A DNA stretch of 55,220 bases from Bradyrhizobium sp. BRP22 (GCF_020194175.1 NZ_JADYVX010000047.1:1-55220); one strand, 5' to 3'; positions 23,696-32,690 are shown, counted from the stretch's first letter. Numbers and translations are program-made. Notes: generated from the sequence alone by a model not told the origin.

Positions 23696-24289
23696 TTACG
23701 CGACCGGCCATTCCGCGATGAATCCCTTGGCCCTGTATGGCTCGATCTTGTCCCACTCGCGCAGCACGCGGCGGCGAAATTCCGGATCGGTGTGCCACTG
23801 CGAACGCGGCGTGGCAAAACTGTCGACCGTCATCAGCATCTTCTCCACCTCCGGCCAATGCCGCTGCAGCGTCATCGGATAGCGCCGCGCGGTCCAGGTG
23901 TTACCTAGGCAGATGACGCTGCGGATATTTTCCAATCCCAGTGCCGCATCGATGACGGGAAGAGAAAGGATCACGTTCTCGCCGGTATTCATCGCGCAAT
24001 GCTCTTCGAGAATGATTTCGGGCGGGATGCCGCGTGCGACCATCGCGGCCTTGATGATCTCGCATTCGGAAAGAGGAGATCCCGGCGTCACACCGCCACT
24101 GACGATCGACCAGCGGAAGAAACCCTCACGCCAGAGCCGACAGGCCTCATCGACCCGCACATCGACATCTTCGCGTGTGCCGAATACGAACAGGAGATCG
24201 GCTGGTTTGAGGGGCGTGCGGATCAGATGCCTCGCGTTGATCGCCGCAATCTCCGCCTCGCTCGGAATGCGTGCGCTGCGGTCCTCCAT
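23696..24289 (-). CDS. YdcF/DUF218 family protein
   Basis: 197-residue cytoplasmic member of the YdcF-SanA-ElyC family. Key segments are PADLLFVFGTREDV, SIVSGGVTPGSPLSEC, ILEEHCAMNTGENV and VICLGNTWTARR, which make up the Rossmann-like DUF218 site. Unlike ElyC or SanA it has no membrane segment. ATG 24289 is preferred over GTG 24352 because of its GAGGG upstream. The function in this subgroup is not known; a role with nucleotide-type ligands has been proposed for YdcF. Its stop is 12 bases from that of the MocR gene. Confidence 0.75.
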   Translation of the reverse strand: MEDRSARIPSEAEIAAINARHLIRTPLKPADLLFVFGTREDVDVRVDEACRLWREGFFRWSIVSGGVTPGSPLSECEIIKAAMVARGIPPEIILEEHCAMNTGENVILSLPVIDAALGLENIRSVICLGNTWTARRYPMTLQRHWPEVEKMLMTVDSFATPRSQWHTDPEFRRRVLREWDKIEPYRAKGFIAEWPVA

Positions 24290-24399
24290 AGCTTCCCTCG
24301 CCCCATCGACAAGAGAGGACGATGCCGCGAACGGATGATTCCGCGAAGTCACTTTTCATTGCGCTCGGTTGCGCTGCGATCATCTCGCGTACGCAAACG

Positions 24400-25062
24400 C
24401 TACGGCAGCAACTTGTCCGGCAGGTGATCGAAGCTGTAGCTGCACGGCCGGTTGCGCACGACGAAGCCGCCGATCTGCCAGGCGAACAGAAGGGCGAATC
24501 CGACCAGGAACAGCGCGCCAGTGAATTCGCCGGTGAACAATGCGCGAAGCAACAGCCCGATCATCGCGATCGCCAGCACCACCAACACTGCCAGCGCAGC
24601 CGCGTAAGTCGCAGGCCCAAGCCCGCCTGCAAGTCCGGCCTTGCTGCCGGCCGACTTCATGCGTCGGTGCAATTCCTCGATGAAGGCGCGATAGCCGTGA
24701 TCCTGCGGCGCCATCAGGGTTGCGGTCTGCCAGGTGGTCGAGAGGATGGCAAGACGTCCGCCATTGGCATTCTTGATATCGGCTCGGAACCGGCGCGATT
24801 GCATCGACACCGGACGGTACGAGAGGCGGACCGCCGCGATCTCGCGATAAGGCCAGACGCCCGAACGACCGGCGATGCGCCATGACAGTCCGGCATCGGT
24901 CAATTCGAACTGATGCGCCGATCCGATCAATGATGCCTTGTAGGCATAGTGCGTCGATGCGCCCTCGCCGCTCTGCGCACTATCGCTGGCTGATGACGTC
25001 GACAATTCCACAACCCGCAGCAATCGGCTGACAGCGCCGCTTGCGCGGCGCGTCGGCTTCAT
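24400..25062 (-). CDS. Hypothetical two-helix membrane protein with PH-like domain
   Basis: 220 residues. The first 40 are polar. Residues about 45-130 look like a PH-like beta domain (FELTDAGLSWRIAGRSGVWPYREIA, key part GVWPYREIAAVRLSY). Two membrane helices follow (ATYAAALAVLVVLAIAMIGLL and ALFLVGFALLFAWQIGGFVV, 20 residues each in the core), then a short tail with RPCSYSFDHLPDKLLP. I do not recognise a named family. The start is only 14 bases from the divergent start at 25077, so one of the two starts may be further downstream. Confidence 0.65.
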   Translation of the reverse strand: MKPTRRASGAVSRLLRVVELSTSSASDSAQSGEGASTHYAYKASLIGSAHQFELTDAGLSWRIAGRSGVWPYREIAAVRLSYRPVSMQSRRFRADIKNANGGRLAILSTTWQTATLMAPQDHGYRAFIEELHRRMKSAGSKAGLAGGLGPATYAAALAVLVVLAIAMIGLLLRALFTGEFTGALFLVGFALLFAWQIGGFVVRNRPCSYSFDHLPDKLLP

Positions 25063-25076
25063 CCTACAAGCGGATC

Positions 25077-25511
25077 ATGGCCGAGACGACCTCTTTTCCA
25101 CGCCACCTGATCCTTGGCGGCGCCATGATCTCCGGCGTGCTGCTGGCACTCGCGGTGCATATGCTGGGCACGCGCTACGGCCTCGACCTTGGCGGGCTGT
25201 GGCGCTCCGACACGCACGAATCGATGCCGGCGGGCGCGGCGATCGCCTGGTGGCTGATCGCGACGGTGGCGTTCTGTGGCGGCTATTTCACCGCGAATCT
25301 GATGCACAGCGCGGTCGCGGGCGAGATTCCGCCGCGGATGCGGCAATTCCTGATCGCGGTCGGCGTCCTGATTCTCGCCGGTGCCGGCCAGGTGGCTTCC
25401 GCACCGAGTTCGATCTCGACCATCTCGATCGTCGAGGCAGGCCTCGCCGCCCTCTGCCTCGGCGCAGCGATGGCGTTTTGCGGCGCGCATTTCGCGCTGC
25501 GCAAGAACTAG
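25077..25511 (+). CDS. Hypothetical inner-membrane protein
   Basis: 144 residues with four predicted membrane segments: HLILGGAMISGVLLALAVHM, AIAWWLIATVAFCGGYFTAN, FLIAVGVLILAGAGQVAS and AGLAALCLGAAMAFCGAHFA. No named family is recognised. ATG 25077 has a weak ribosome binding site. Its last bases overlap the stop codon of an EAL remnant on the other strand (25508-25510). Confidence 0.65.
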   Translation: MAETTSFPRHLILGGAMISGVLLALAVHMLGTRYGLDLGGLWRSDTHESMPAGAAIAWWLIATVAFCGGYFTANLMHSAVAGEIPPRMRQFLIAVGVLILAGAGQVASAPSSISTISIVEAGLAALCLGAAMAFCGAHFALRKN

Positions 25512-25627
25512 GCGCTCAGGCGCCGCGGCGACCGCTCCGCCAGAATCTTCTCTACCTCGGCCGCGGGACGCGGCGCGCTGAACAGATAGCTCTGTGCCTG
25601 CGTGCATCCCTCGCAACCAGCCCGCGT
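25508..25627 (-). pseudogene. Remnant C-terminus of an EAL-domain (c-di-GMP phosphodiesterase) gene
   Basis: The minus strand of this short stretch encodes AGCEGCTQAQSYLFSAPRPA followed by AEVEKIL and an Arg-rich end with a TAG stop. The pattern GCTxxQxYLFSxPxPAxEVxxxL is the standard end of EAL-domain proteins. Nothing upstream in the frame continues the domain: codons before it run antisense into the exporter gene whose stop is at 25639. So about 38 codons survive, probably after a deletion or after the exporter gene arrived. Confidence 0.65.
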
Positions 25628-25638
25628 AATTCCGGCGG

Positions 25639-27069
25639 TCACGCTGCGCCCGGGCCGCGCGGCGAGGCGCCGAGCATGATCGCGACAGCGGCCGCAACCA
25701 GCAGGCCGGCGGAGATGAGCAGCGACACATCCAGGCCGGCGATGAAGACCGAGGAGCGACCGACCAGCGAGCCGAACAGCGCGACACCCAATACGCTGCC
25801 GGTCTGGCGGGTCGCATTCAGCACGCCGGCTGCAATCCCCGAACGCGATTTCTCGACGCTGCCGAGCAGCGTCGACGTCAGCGGCGGGACCAGCAGGCCG
25901 AGCCCGCTGCTCATCGCAATCAGTTGCGCGCCGATCGCCCAATAGGCGGTATCAGTGCCCAAGCCGAGCAGTGCCAAGCATCCGGCCGCCGACAGCAGCG
26001 CACCGCCGCCGATCGTCGCGGGCGCACCGATGCGCTCGCTGATGCGCGGCGCGATCAGATTGACGGGCAGCACCGCGCCCATCATCGGCACGAAGGCAAG
26101 CCCGGTCTGAAATGCCGAGAGGCCGTTGATCTCCTGGAAATACAGGCTCAGCACGAAGATCAGTCCGTAATAGGCGACGTTGACGAGGAGACCGACGAGG
26201 GACGTCGCCGAGAACATGCGCTGCCTGAACAGCGACAGCGGCAGCATCGGTTGCCGCGCCCGGGCTTCGCGCCAGACGAACAGGGCGCTCAGCACCGCGC
26301 ATGCGGCAAAACCTGAGACCACGAACGGGTCGTGCCAGCCCCGCGCGCCGCCCTCGATGAGGGCGCCGGCGAGCGTGCCGAGGGCTGCGATCGCTGCGAT
26401 CTGGCCAGGCAGGTCGATCTCGCGCGAAAGTGAGCGCGTGGTCTCATCGGCGTAGCGCAAGGTCAGCCAGAGGCCGGCAAGCCCGATCGGCAGGTTGACG
26501 AGGAAGATCGCGCGCCAGCCGGTAAGCGCAATCAATGCGCCGCCGACGAAAGGTCCAGCCGTCAGCGCCACGCTGGCGCCGGCCGCCCAGACCGCGACGG
26601 CGCGGCCGCGCGCCTTCTCATCCGGATAGGCATGGCTGAGCAGCGCCAGCGAATTCGGCACCAGGATCGCAGCCGCCAGTCCCTGGAAGCAGCGCGCCGC
26701 GATCAGGATCGGCGCGCTCGGCGCCAGCGCACAGGCAAGCGACGCCGCGGTGAACAACGCAAAGCCGCTCATGAAGACCCGTTTGGCACCGATCCGGTCG
26801 CCAAGCGCACCGGCCGTCAGGATGAAGGCGGCAAAGGCGATGGTGTAGGCGCTCACCACCCATTGCAGGTCGGACACGCCGCCGCCAAGCGTCGTGCCGA
26901 TCGCATGCAGCGCGGTGTTGACGATGGTGACGTCGAGTTGCACCACACCGTAGCCGAGGCTCATCGCGGCAAGCGTAAGCGAGGCGGCGAGCCTTGAAGG
27001 CACCGGTTTTTCGGCCGGACGGGACGGCGCGTCCGCATGCTGCCAGGTCTTGAGCGGCAGGTCCTGCAT
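25639..27069 (-). CDS. MFS multidrug exporter, DHA2 (14-helix) family
   Basis: 476 residues with about 14 hydrophobic segments. MSLGYGVVQLDVTIVNTALH has the D-V-T-I-V-N-TAL motif typical of DHA2 helix 1 (EmrB, QacA). GDRIGAKRVFMSGF is motif A between helices 2 and 3. ATKV-type antiporter motif C is represented by ASVALTAGPFVGGALI. The family exports hydrophobic compounds in exchange for protons. The first 30 residues are polar and cytoplasmic. It lies directly after an EAL remnant, so its insertion may have replaced older sequence. Confidence 0.88.
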   Translation of the reverse strand: MQDLPLKTWQHADAPSRPAEKPVPSRLAASLTLAAMSLGYGVVQLDVTIVNTALHAIGTTLGGGVSDLQWVVSAYTIAFAAFILTAGALGDRIGAKRVFMSGFALFTAASLACALAPSAPILIAARCFQGLAAAILVPNSLALLSHAYPDEKARGRAVAVWAAGASVALTAGPFVGGALIALTGWRAIFLVNLPIGLAGLWLTLRYADETTRSLSREIDLPGQIAAIAALGTLAGALIEGGARGWHDPFVVSGFAACAVLSALFVWREARARQPMLPLSLFRQRMFSATSLVGLLVNVAYYGLIFVLSLYFQEINGLSAFQTGLAFVPMMGAVLPVNLIAPRISERIGAPATIGGGALLSAAGCLALLGLGTDTAYWAIGAQLIAMSSGLGLLVPPLTSTLLGSVEKSRSGIAAGVLNATRQTGSVLGVALFGSLVGRSSVFIAGLDVSLLISAGLLVAAAVAIMLGASPRGPGAA

Positions 27070-27170
27070 GGATCACCTCGACGGAGAGCCAGCACCAGAC
27101 ATAACCCGTCATTTCGCGAATACGCTTCGCTAGTGATCGAATAATGATCGGAGATAGATCGACCGGCACG

Positions 27171-27204
27171 AAAACGCCGCACCGGAGCCCCGGCGCGGCG
27201 TTTT
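27171..27204. terminator. Hairpin with flanking A and T runs
   Basis: AAAACGCCGC (27171-27180) pairs with GCGGCGTTTT (27195-27204) around a GC-rich loop that can itself pair. It lies 100 bases past the DUF892 gene stop and could end that minus-strand transcript; T runs are short. Confidence 0.55.
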
Positions 27205-27303
27205 GCCTCAATATCCGAAACGACGAGAGCGTGATCCGGACATCCGGAACCACGCGGCCGAGAGCTGTGATCGCGATCCGATTTCAACGGGCGCGGTCGT
27301 GAC

Positions 27304-27810
27304 CTAGCTCGCGGCCTTGAGGTTGACCTTGCCTTCCGCAAGCGAGGTCAGCTTCTTGTCGGTCATTTTTTCCTCATCCAGCGTCTTCTGCAGGATGGAA
27401 GCGCAGTCATTGCGACCGAGCTGCCGTGCCCAGGCGATCAGGCTGCCATAGCGGACGATCTCATAATGCTCGGCGGCCTGCGCGGCATTGATCAGCGCTG
27501 CGTCGAGCACCTTCTTGTCGGCCACCTCTCCGGCCACTTCGTCGGCTTCCTCGATGATGCCGTCGATTGCCGGGCAATCGACTGCTTTCACCTGGGCGCC
27601 GTGCATCTGGAATACCTGTTCCAGCCTCTGCACATGCGTCCTGGTCTCATCCAGATGTGTGAGGAAGCCCTGCTTCAATTTCGCGTCGGTGGCTTTTTCG
27701 GCCATTTTCGGCAACGCCTTCACAAGTTGTTGCTCGGCGTAATAGATGTCCTGCAATTGATGCACGAACAAATCGTTCATGCTCTTGATGTCTTTGCTGA
27801 AGAGTCCCAT
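27304..27810 (-). CDS. DUF892 (YciE-like) ferritin-like stress protein
   Basis: 168-residue four-helix protein of the DUF892 family. MNDLFVHQLQDIYYAEQQLVKALPKM, key part LFVHQLQDIYYAEQQLVKAL, carries the first Glu of the di-iron type site. Other ligands are in HLDETRTHVQRLEQVF and AAQAAEHYEIVRYGSL. YciE-like proteins are induced in general stress and stationary phase, and may store or detoxify metal or peroxide. ATG 27810 follows AGAGGG. An EcfG-type promoter sits 88-112 bases upstream, so it should belong to the general stress regulon. Confidence 0.9.
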   Translation of the reverse strand: MGLFSKDIKSMNDLFVHQLQDIYYAEQQLVKALPKMAEKATDAKLKQGFLTHLDETRTHVQRLEQVFQMHGAQVKAVDCPAIDGIIEEADEVAGEVADKKVLDAALINAAQAAEHYEIVRYGSLIAWARQLGRNDCASILQKTLDEEKMTDKKLTSLAEGKVNLKAAS

Positions 27811-27897
27811 TGCGCGTATCCCTCTGTTCTGGGAACATGATGCGCGACCACCTCCTCGCCCCCGCAACGCCATGTCCTGCTTGCTGATACCTGCGCT

Positions 27898-27922
27898 AAC
27901 CGGCCGAATGCGCGGACGTTCC
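27898..27922 (-). promoter_or_regulatory. Candidate EcfG (general stress) promoter of the DUF892 gene
   Basis: On the minus strand GGAAC (27922-27918), a 17-base spacer and GTT (27900-27898) match the alphaproteobacterial EcfG consensus GGAAC-N16/17-GTT. It would give a leader of about 80 bases. DUF892 genes are often in this regulon. Confidence 0.6.
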
Positions 27923-28201
27923 AGCAAAACCGCAAGAACCGGCCACGGAACGGCGGAACGCTGCGACGAATTGAACCGACGGGACCGCCGGCAACGACTC
28001 ACATTTTTCAACGCCCGGACATATGTAAGGCGTATGACACAAACCGCGAACGAAGGTACAAGCGTGGCTTGTCAAGGGCTGCACAAGCTTACCGTTTTGC
28101 CTTATGGATGGTTCGGCACGGTGCGTTTGACCGTCACCCGTTACCCCATGTGACCCACGCAACGGGCCCTTCTTACGAATGCCGCCCCGCCGGGAGGATG
28201 A

Positions 28202-29287
28202 ATGCATCGGCTGCTGACCGCGCTTGGGCGTGGCTTCAAGGAAAAGATCGGCTGGAAACGGCTCGGGATCGCCGCGAGCCTTATCATCATCGTCTTGGCG
28301 GTGACCCATCTGGTCCGGACCTTGAAGGGTGTCGATACCGCCCTCGTCCTGACGGCACTAACTGAAATTGCGCCGCATCGCATCGCGCTCGCCGCGCTCT
28401 GCGTGGTCGGCGCCTTCTGCACGTTAACCTTTTACGATTTCTTCGCGCTTCGGACCATCGGCAAGACCCATATCCCGTACCGCATCGCAGCGCTGTCGAG
28501 CTTCACGAGCTACACCATCGGCCACAATATCGGCGCCACCGTCTTCACCGGCGGCGCGATCCGCTTTCGCATCTATTCGGACTACGGCCTGACCGCCATC
28601 GACGTCGCCAAGATCTGCTTCCTCTCCGGCCTGACGTTCTGGCTCGGCAACCTCTTCGTGCTCGGGATCGGCATGGTCTGGCATCCCGGGGCGGCGTCCT
28701 CGATGGACCTGTTGCCGGAGGCCATGAACCGGCTGATCGGATTTGGCTGTCTTGCCGGCATCGCCACCTATCTGGTCTGGCTGGTGACCGGCACCGGCCG
28801 CCGCGAGCTCGGCCAGAACGGCTGGAAAGTGATCTTGCCGTCGGCGAAGCTGACGCTGGTGCAGATTCTGATCGGCGTGGTCGATCTCGGCTTCTGCGCG
28901 CTGGCGATGTATCTGTTGATGCCGACCGAGCCCTATATCGATTTCGTCTCGCTGGCCGTGGTGTTCATCCTGGCGACCCTGCTCGGCTTCGCAAGCCACG
29001 CCCCCGGATCGATCGGCGTGTTCGACGCCGCGATGCTGGTGGCGCTGCCGGATTTCTCCAAGGAGCAGTTGCTGGCGACACTGGTCGTGTTCCGCATCCT
29101 GTATTTCCTGATCCCCTTCGGCATCTCGATCTCGATCATGGGGATGCGCGAGCTCTGGCTCAGCGTGGTGCAGCCATGGCTCAGCCGCCGCAAGCTCAAT
29201 GATCCTCCGTTCAGGGCCGAGACTGCGGAAGCCACCGTGCGGCAATCGGTCGAGAGCCGGCCACGGATCAAGCATCTCAAGCGGTAA
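28202..29287 (+). CDS. Lysylphosphatidylglycerol synthase-type transmembrane protein (UPF0104)
   Basis: 361 residues with about eight membrane segments, matching the flippase-like membrane half of MprF. Typical segments are TFYDFFALRTIGKTHIPYR, YTIGHNIGATVFTGGAIRFR, LSGLTFWLGNL and FASHAPGSIGVFDAAML. The cytoplasmic aminoacyl-transferase domain of full MprF is absent, so it cannot synthesise lysyl-PG alone; a lipid transport role is more likely. GGGAGG precedes the start. The SGNH hydrolase gene follows after 87 bases on the same strand. Confidence 0.85.
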   Translation: MHRLLTALGRGFKEKIGWKRLGIAASLIIIVLAVTHLVRTLKGVDTALVLTALTEIAPHRIALAALCVVGAFCTLTFYDFFALRTIGKTHIPYRIAALSSFTSYTIGHNIGATVFTGGAIRFRIYSDYGLTAIDVAKICFLSGLTFWLGNLFVLGIGMVWHPGAASSMDLLPEAMNRLIGFGCLAGIATYLVWLVTGTGRRELGQNGWKVILPSAKLTLVQILIGVVDLGFCALAMYLLMPTEPYIDFVSLAVVFILATLLGFASHAPGSIGVFDAAMLVALPDFSKEQLLATLVVFRILYFLIPFGISISIMGMRELWLSVVQPWLSRRKLNDPPFRAETAEATVRQSVESRPRIKHLKR

Positions 29288-29374
29288 CAGCGACGTTATC
29301 CGGACGCGTTAATCTTTCTGGCCAATTGGGCGCAGCTCTCTTATTTCTGCCCCACCGATGCCGTCAAACGCGCC

Positions 29375-31315
29375 ATGGTCAAAATTCCGTTCCGTCCGAT
29401 CGTTTCCGCCGCGCTGCTGGCGGTCGCGCTGCTGAGCCAGTCGGCCGAAGCGCAGACCGCCGGCGAACAGCCGCTGCAGATTTCCTGGGAAGTTCGCAAC
29501 CGTTTTCGGCTGTTCCGCGAGGAACGCGACTTCCTGCTGCAGACCGATGCCGGCAGCGGCCGCAGCGTGCTCGCGGCCGAACAGGCGCTGGAATTGCAGA
29601 GCGACGGCCGTGGTTGGGCGCGCAACACCGTCAATCGGCTCTGCATCGATCTCGCCGGCCGCGTCAACGAGCCCTGCACCCGCGACAACGTCAAGGAGAG
29701 CTATCTGACGCCGATCGACCACCCGATCACGGTGCGACTGGCCGGGCCGATTCCGGTCGGCGCCACCTGCGCCTGGTCGTTCGATGATGGCGATGGGCCC
29801 CAGACCTCCGCCTTCGACTGCGCCGAGCCGGTGAACCTTCGCGTCCGCTACGGCCGCACCACGGTTGCGACCGTCGACGTCTCCGCGGGCTCGGATCCGA
29901 CCCAGCGCGTCTCCACCGAAATCGCCGTACGCGACATCTTCATCGCCGGGCTCGGCGACAGCGTCGCCTCCGGCGAGGGCAATCCGGACCGGCCGATTGC
30001 ACTGGCGGAAGAAGGCTTCTGCTTCCGCTCCTATCTCGGCACCGCCGGCGCGCAATATTACCGGCCGAGCCGCGCCGGCTACAAAGGCGGGCGCGCCTGC
30101 GAAGCGCCGGACTTCCTCTCGGTATGGCAGAAGCACAGCGCGCTGTGGTTCAACGCGGCCTGTCATCGCTCGCTCTACAGCTACCAGACGCGCACGGCGC
30201 TCGCGCTCGCGGTGCGCTACCCGCACATCGCCGTGACCTACCTGCCGCTCGCCTGCACGGGCGCAACCATCAATGACGGGCTGCTCGGCTCGCAGCAGGC
30301 CCGCGAATGCCTGCCGAGCAAATCGGGCAACACCTGCTCGGGCAGCGTCAACGGCCAGCTTGCCGAATTGCGCGATGCGCTTGCGGCCGCCAAGCGCCGC
30401 CAGCCGGATCGGCAGCTTGACCTGATCCTGCTCTCGATCGGCGCCAATGACATCTACTTCTCCGGCCTCGTCGCCGATGTGATCGTCGATACCGCAACCG
30501 AGCGCGCGCTGTTCCGGCGCGGCGGCGTCATGGCCTCCGTCGACGATTCCCGCGACGCGCTGCGACGCGCGTTGCCGCAATCCTTCGCCAAATTGCGCGA
30601 GGCGCTCAAGCCGCTCGTCGGCGGCGACCTCACGCGCGTGATCTATACGGCCTACGCCAATCCGGCGCTTGCGGATGGCGGCGTGCCCTGCCCCGGCGGG
30701 CGCGCCGGCTTCGACATCCATCCCTCGTTCAACGCCGCGCCGCAGCGCCTTGGTCCGGTGGTTGGCTATGTGCAGGACGAGTTTCTTCCGACGCTGAAAG
30801 GGCTGGCGCTCTGCCAGTCTGGCGTGCTCTGCCGCAATCCGCGCGCCGATCGGATGACCTTCGTCGACGCGCATCAGAACGCGTTCGCGATGCACGGCTT
30901 CTGCGCGCGCGCCGGCACCGACCCGGAATTCGACCGGCAATGCTTCGCGGCCAATGGCGAGAGTTTCGATCCTGATATCGTCACCGCCGCCAGCCAGCCG
31001 ATGCTGTGCGGGCGCAGCGCCTCGGATTATCGCGCCTACCTGCCGCGCGCCCGCTGGATCCGCGATGCCAATGACAGCTACTTCACCGCGATGACCTATC
31101 CGCAGGCGCTGCCGTCCTCGATGCAGCCCTCGGACATCCACGACGCGACCTGGGGCGTCCTGTCGGCGGTCTATGGCGGCGCGGTACATCCGACCGCCGA
31201 AGGCCACGCCGCGATGGCTGATGCTGCCGTCCCCGCGGCGGCCGGGGTGCTGCGGCTCGATGTCAGCGTGCCCGAAGTGATCTCCGAACCGGTGCAGCCG
31301 ATCGGCGGGCGCTAG
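29375..31315 (+). CDS. Exported SGNH/GDSL-type hydrolase, long form
   Basis: 646 residues with a Sec signal peptide ending in AEA (residue 26). Residues 30-185 form an N-terminal beta-rich domain (WSFDDGDGP resembles a PKD-type turn). The SGNH domain follows: block I GLGDSVASGEGN with Ser196 as nucleophile, the GAND block III with Asn358, and VHPTAEGH with His605 as probable base. The Asp usually three residues before this His is not seen. About ten cysteines suggest disulfides and an extracytoplasmic place. The substrate, an ester of lipid or polysaccharide, is unknown. TAG stop is followed by a dispersed repeat piece. Confidence 0.8.
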   Translation: MVKIPFRPIVSAALLAVALLSQSAEAQTAGEQPLQISWEVRNRFRLFREERDFLLQTDAGSGRSVLAAEQALELQSDGRGWARNTVNRLCIDLAGRVNEPCTRDNVKESYLTPIDHPITVRLAGPIPVGATCAWSFDDGDGPQTSAFDCAEPVNLRVRYGRTTVATVDVSAGSDPTQRVSTEIAVRDIFIAGLGDSVASGEGNPDRPIALAEEGFCFRSYLGTAGAQYYRPSRAGYKGGRACEAPDFLSVWQKHSALWFNAACHRSLYSYQTRTALALAVRYPHIAVTYLPLACTGATINDGLLGSQQARECLPSKSGNTCSGSVNGQLAELRDALAAAKRRQPDRQLDLILLSIGANDIYFSGLVADVIVDTATERALFRRGGVMASVDDSRDALRRALPQSFAKLREALKPLVGGDLTRVIYTAYANPALADGGVPCPGGRAGFDIHPSFNAAPQRLGPVVGYVQDEFLPTLKGLALCQSGVLCRNPRADRMTFVDAHQNAFAMHGFCARAGTDPEFDRQCFAANGESFDPDIVTAASQPMLCGRSASDYRAYLPRARWIRDANDSYFTAMTYPQALPSSMQPSDIHDATWGVLSAVYGGAVHPTAEGHAAMADAAVPAAAGVLRLDVSVPEVISEPVQPIGGR

Positions 31316-31345
31316 AGCGTTCGAGCGACGTGGATACCGGTATGC
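31313..31345. repeat. Partial dispersed repeat after the SGNH gene
   Basis: Begins in the stop codon TAG and reads AGCGTTCGAGCGACGTGG then ATACCGG, matching the first part of the repeats at 21237 and 50465. Confidence 0.6.
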
Positions 31346-31391
31346 TCTACAGTGGTGAACCGAACCACGGCATTGTCCTCGACCGCGATCG

Positions 31392-31817
31392 TTAGTCGGC
31401 CGGGATGAAGCGGAGGGTGCCTGCTCGACGGGTTGGCCTCCCGGTGTCGTTCGTATGATTGATGCCATCCATGACGGGCACCTCGGAGAAATCGAATGGG
31501 CTTACCCCGTCCAGGCAAGCCACATTTACGGCGTACAGGTTCTGGTTCGATCGTCGTTGATGATGCGTGTATATTCCGCAGCAAGAACAGAAGAAGTGCT
31601 GCGCCGATCCCGTATGGAAGCGGTAGGTTGTTAGCGCATCCTCGCCCTGCAGAAGCTTGATTCCACCCATCTCCGCCATGACCACGACGGCGCCTCGCAT
31701 CCGGCAGTAAGAGCAGGTGCAGCGGCGGATCGAATTGAAACCATCGCTGAGCGTCGCCTCGAAACGCACCGCGCCGCAATGGCACTGGCCAGCCCGAACG
31801 TTCGTGTCGCTCACCAT
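31392..31817 (-). CDS. GFA / CENP-V family zinc protein
   Basis: 141 residues from ATG 31817 behind GGAGACG. Zinc ligands are in QCHCGAVRF, RRCTCSYCRM and FFCSCCGIYTHH, the arrangement of glutathione-dependent formaldehyde-activating enzyme relatives. The enzyme activity of that family is disputed, so the role is open. Length is typical. It is an isolated gene convergent with the SGNH hydrolase gene. Confidence 0.85.
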   Translation of the reverse strand: MVSDTNVRAGQCHCGAVRFEATLSDGFNSIRRCTCSYCRMRGAVVVMAEMGGIKLLQGEDALTTYRFHTGSAQHFFCSCCGIYTHHQRRSNQNLYAVNVACLDGVSPFDFSEVPVMDGINHTNDTGRPTRRAGTLRFIPAD

Positions 31818-31956
31818 GTTGCCTGCGTCTCCTGTCAAGATCACTTCTACGCCCGTCTCGGTGCTAGGACGAGAACGTCTCAGCGACGTCAACGGATGGG
31901 AATACGAACCTATCTCTGGAACTTGAGCGGGACAATTCAAAAAAATTCGCGCATGA

Positions 31957-31974
31957 CGTGAGAAGAGCTCACGC
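31957..31974. other. Small inverted repeat upstream of the GFA gene
   Basis: CGTGAG and CTCACG around a 5-base loop form a 6-bp stem in the 285-base gap between the GFA gene and the DUF2147 gene (31818-32102), where I see no gene. It lacks a T run, so it is not a clear terminator. Confidence 0.3.
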
Positions 31975-32102
31975 GAAGGCTCGATGCAGACTTCAACGAT
32001 GCTGTGTGAACCAGATGGTGTGACCCATCTCTGCAGCAGGAGGTTGAGACGGCTCCGCCGGGTCGGAAGCGGAAGCCGTCCTCAGGCTGGTTCTCCAGGC
32101 CC

Positions 32103-32690
32103 CTAACGCGTAGGCGGCGCGGCGGACGGAACGTTCTTCTTCGTGGCCGCAGGCGGCGGCTTCATCGCGGCGGCCTGTGCCGGCAGATATTTCGCGACAA
32201 TGCCGGGATCGAGCTGCGCGATCGCCGTGTCGGGCAGGCGATACCAGGTCTCGTCCTTGCCGAACAGCGAGATGCCGATATAGCCGCGCATCGTCAATTC
32301 CTTGCCGTCGGGACTGACGCTCATCTTGGCCTTGTAGATGCTGCCGTCGCGCGGATCGAGCACGTTACCTTCCTCGTACTTCAATCCGCTGCGCTTCATG
32401 TTGCGGATGAAGGGAATGCCCAGCAGTGGAGCGTTCTTGCGGTCGTCAGTGCATTTCGAGCAGACTTGGGTGACAGGCTCGCCGGGCTTGGGGAACGTCT
32501 TCGCCATGATGCCTTCGAAGACGCCGTTATTGTCGACGAACAGCACCCATATCACGGGCTTGCCGTCCTCGACCTTCTGCCACAGGCCTGCCGCCGACGG
32601 CTGCTGGGCCTGCACCGGCAGTGCCGCCGCCAGAAGGAACGCCATGATGATCGGCGCCGTCAGTCGAAATCGAAATCGCCAATTCAGCAT
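32103..32690 (-). CDS. DUF2147 family exported protein
   Basis: 195 residues with a Sec signal peptide (hydrophobic APIIMAFLLAAALPVQAQ, cleavage near residue 30). The mature part is the DUF2147 lipocalin-like domain: GLWQKVEDGKPVIWVLFVD, a CSKC pair, LLGIPFIRNMKRSG, DPRDGSIYKAKMSVS and LTMRGYIGISLFGKDETWYR. The last 40 residues are Ala/Pro-rich. It is probably periplasmic. The function of the family is not known. ATG 32690 is preferred over GTG 32699. Confidence 0.82.
   Translation of the reverse strand: MLNWRFRFRLTAPIIMAFLLAAALPVQAQQPSAAGLWQKVEDGKPVIWVLFVDNNGVFEGIMAKTFPKPGEPVTQVCSKCTDDRKNAPLLGIPFIRNMKRSGLKYEEGNVLDPRDGSIYKAKMSVSPDGKELTMRGYIGISLFGKDETWYRLPDTAIAQLDPGIVAKYLPAQAAAMKPPPAATKKNVPSAAPPTR

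Noticed and set aside
27930..27990. Other GGAAC copies near the DUF892 promoter
   Set aside because: No GTT at 16 or 17 bases downstream on the same strand.
29309..31468. 719-codon minus-strand frame
   Set aside because: Antisense to the SGNH hydrolase with its signal peptide and active-site blocks.
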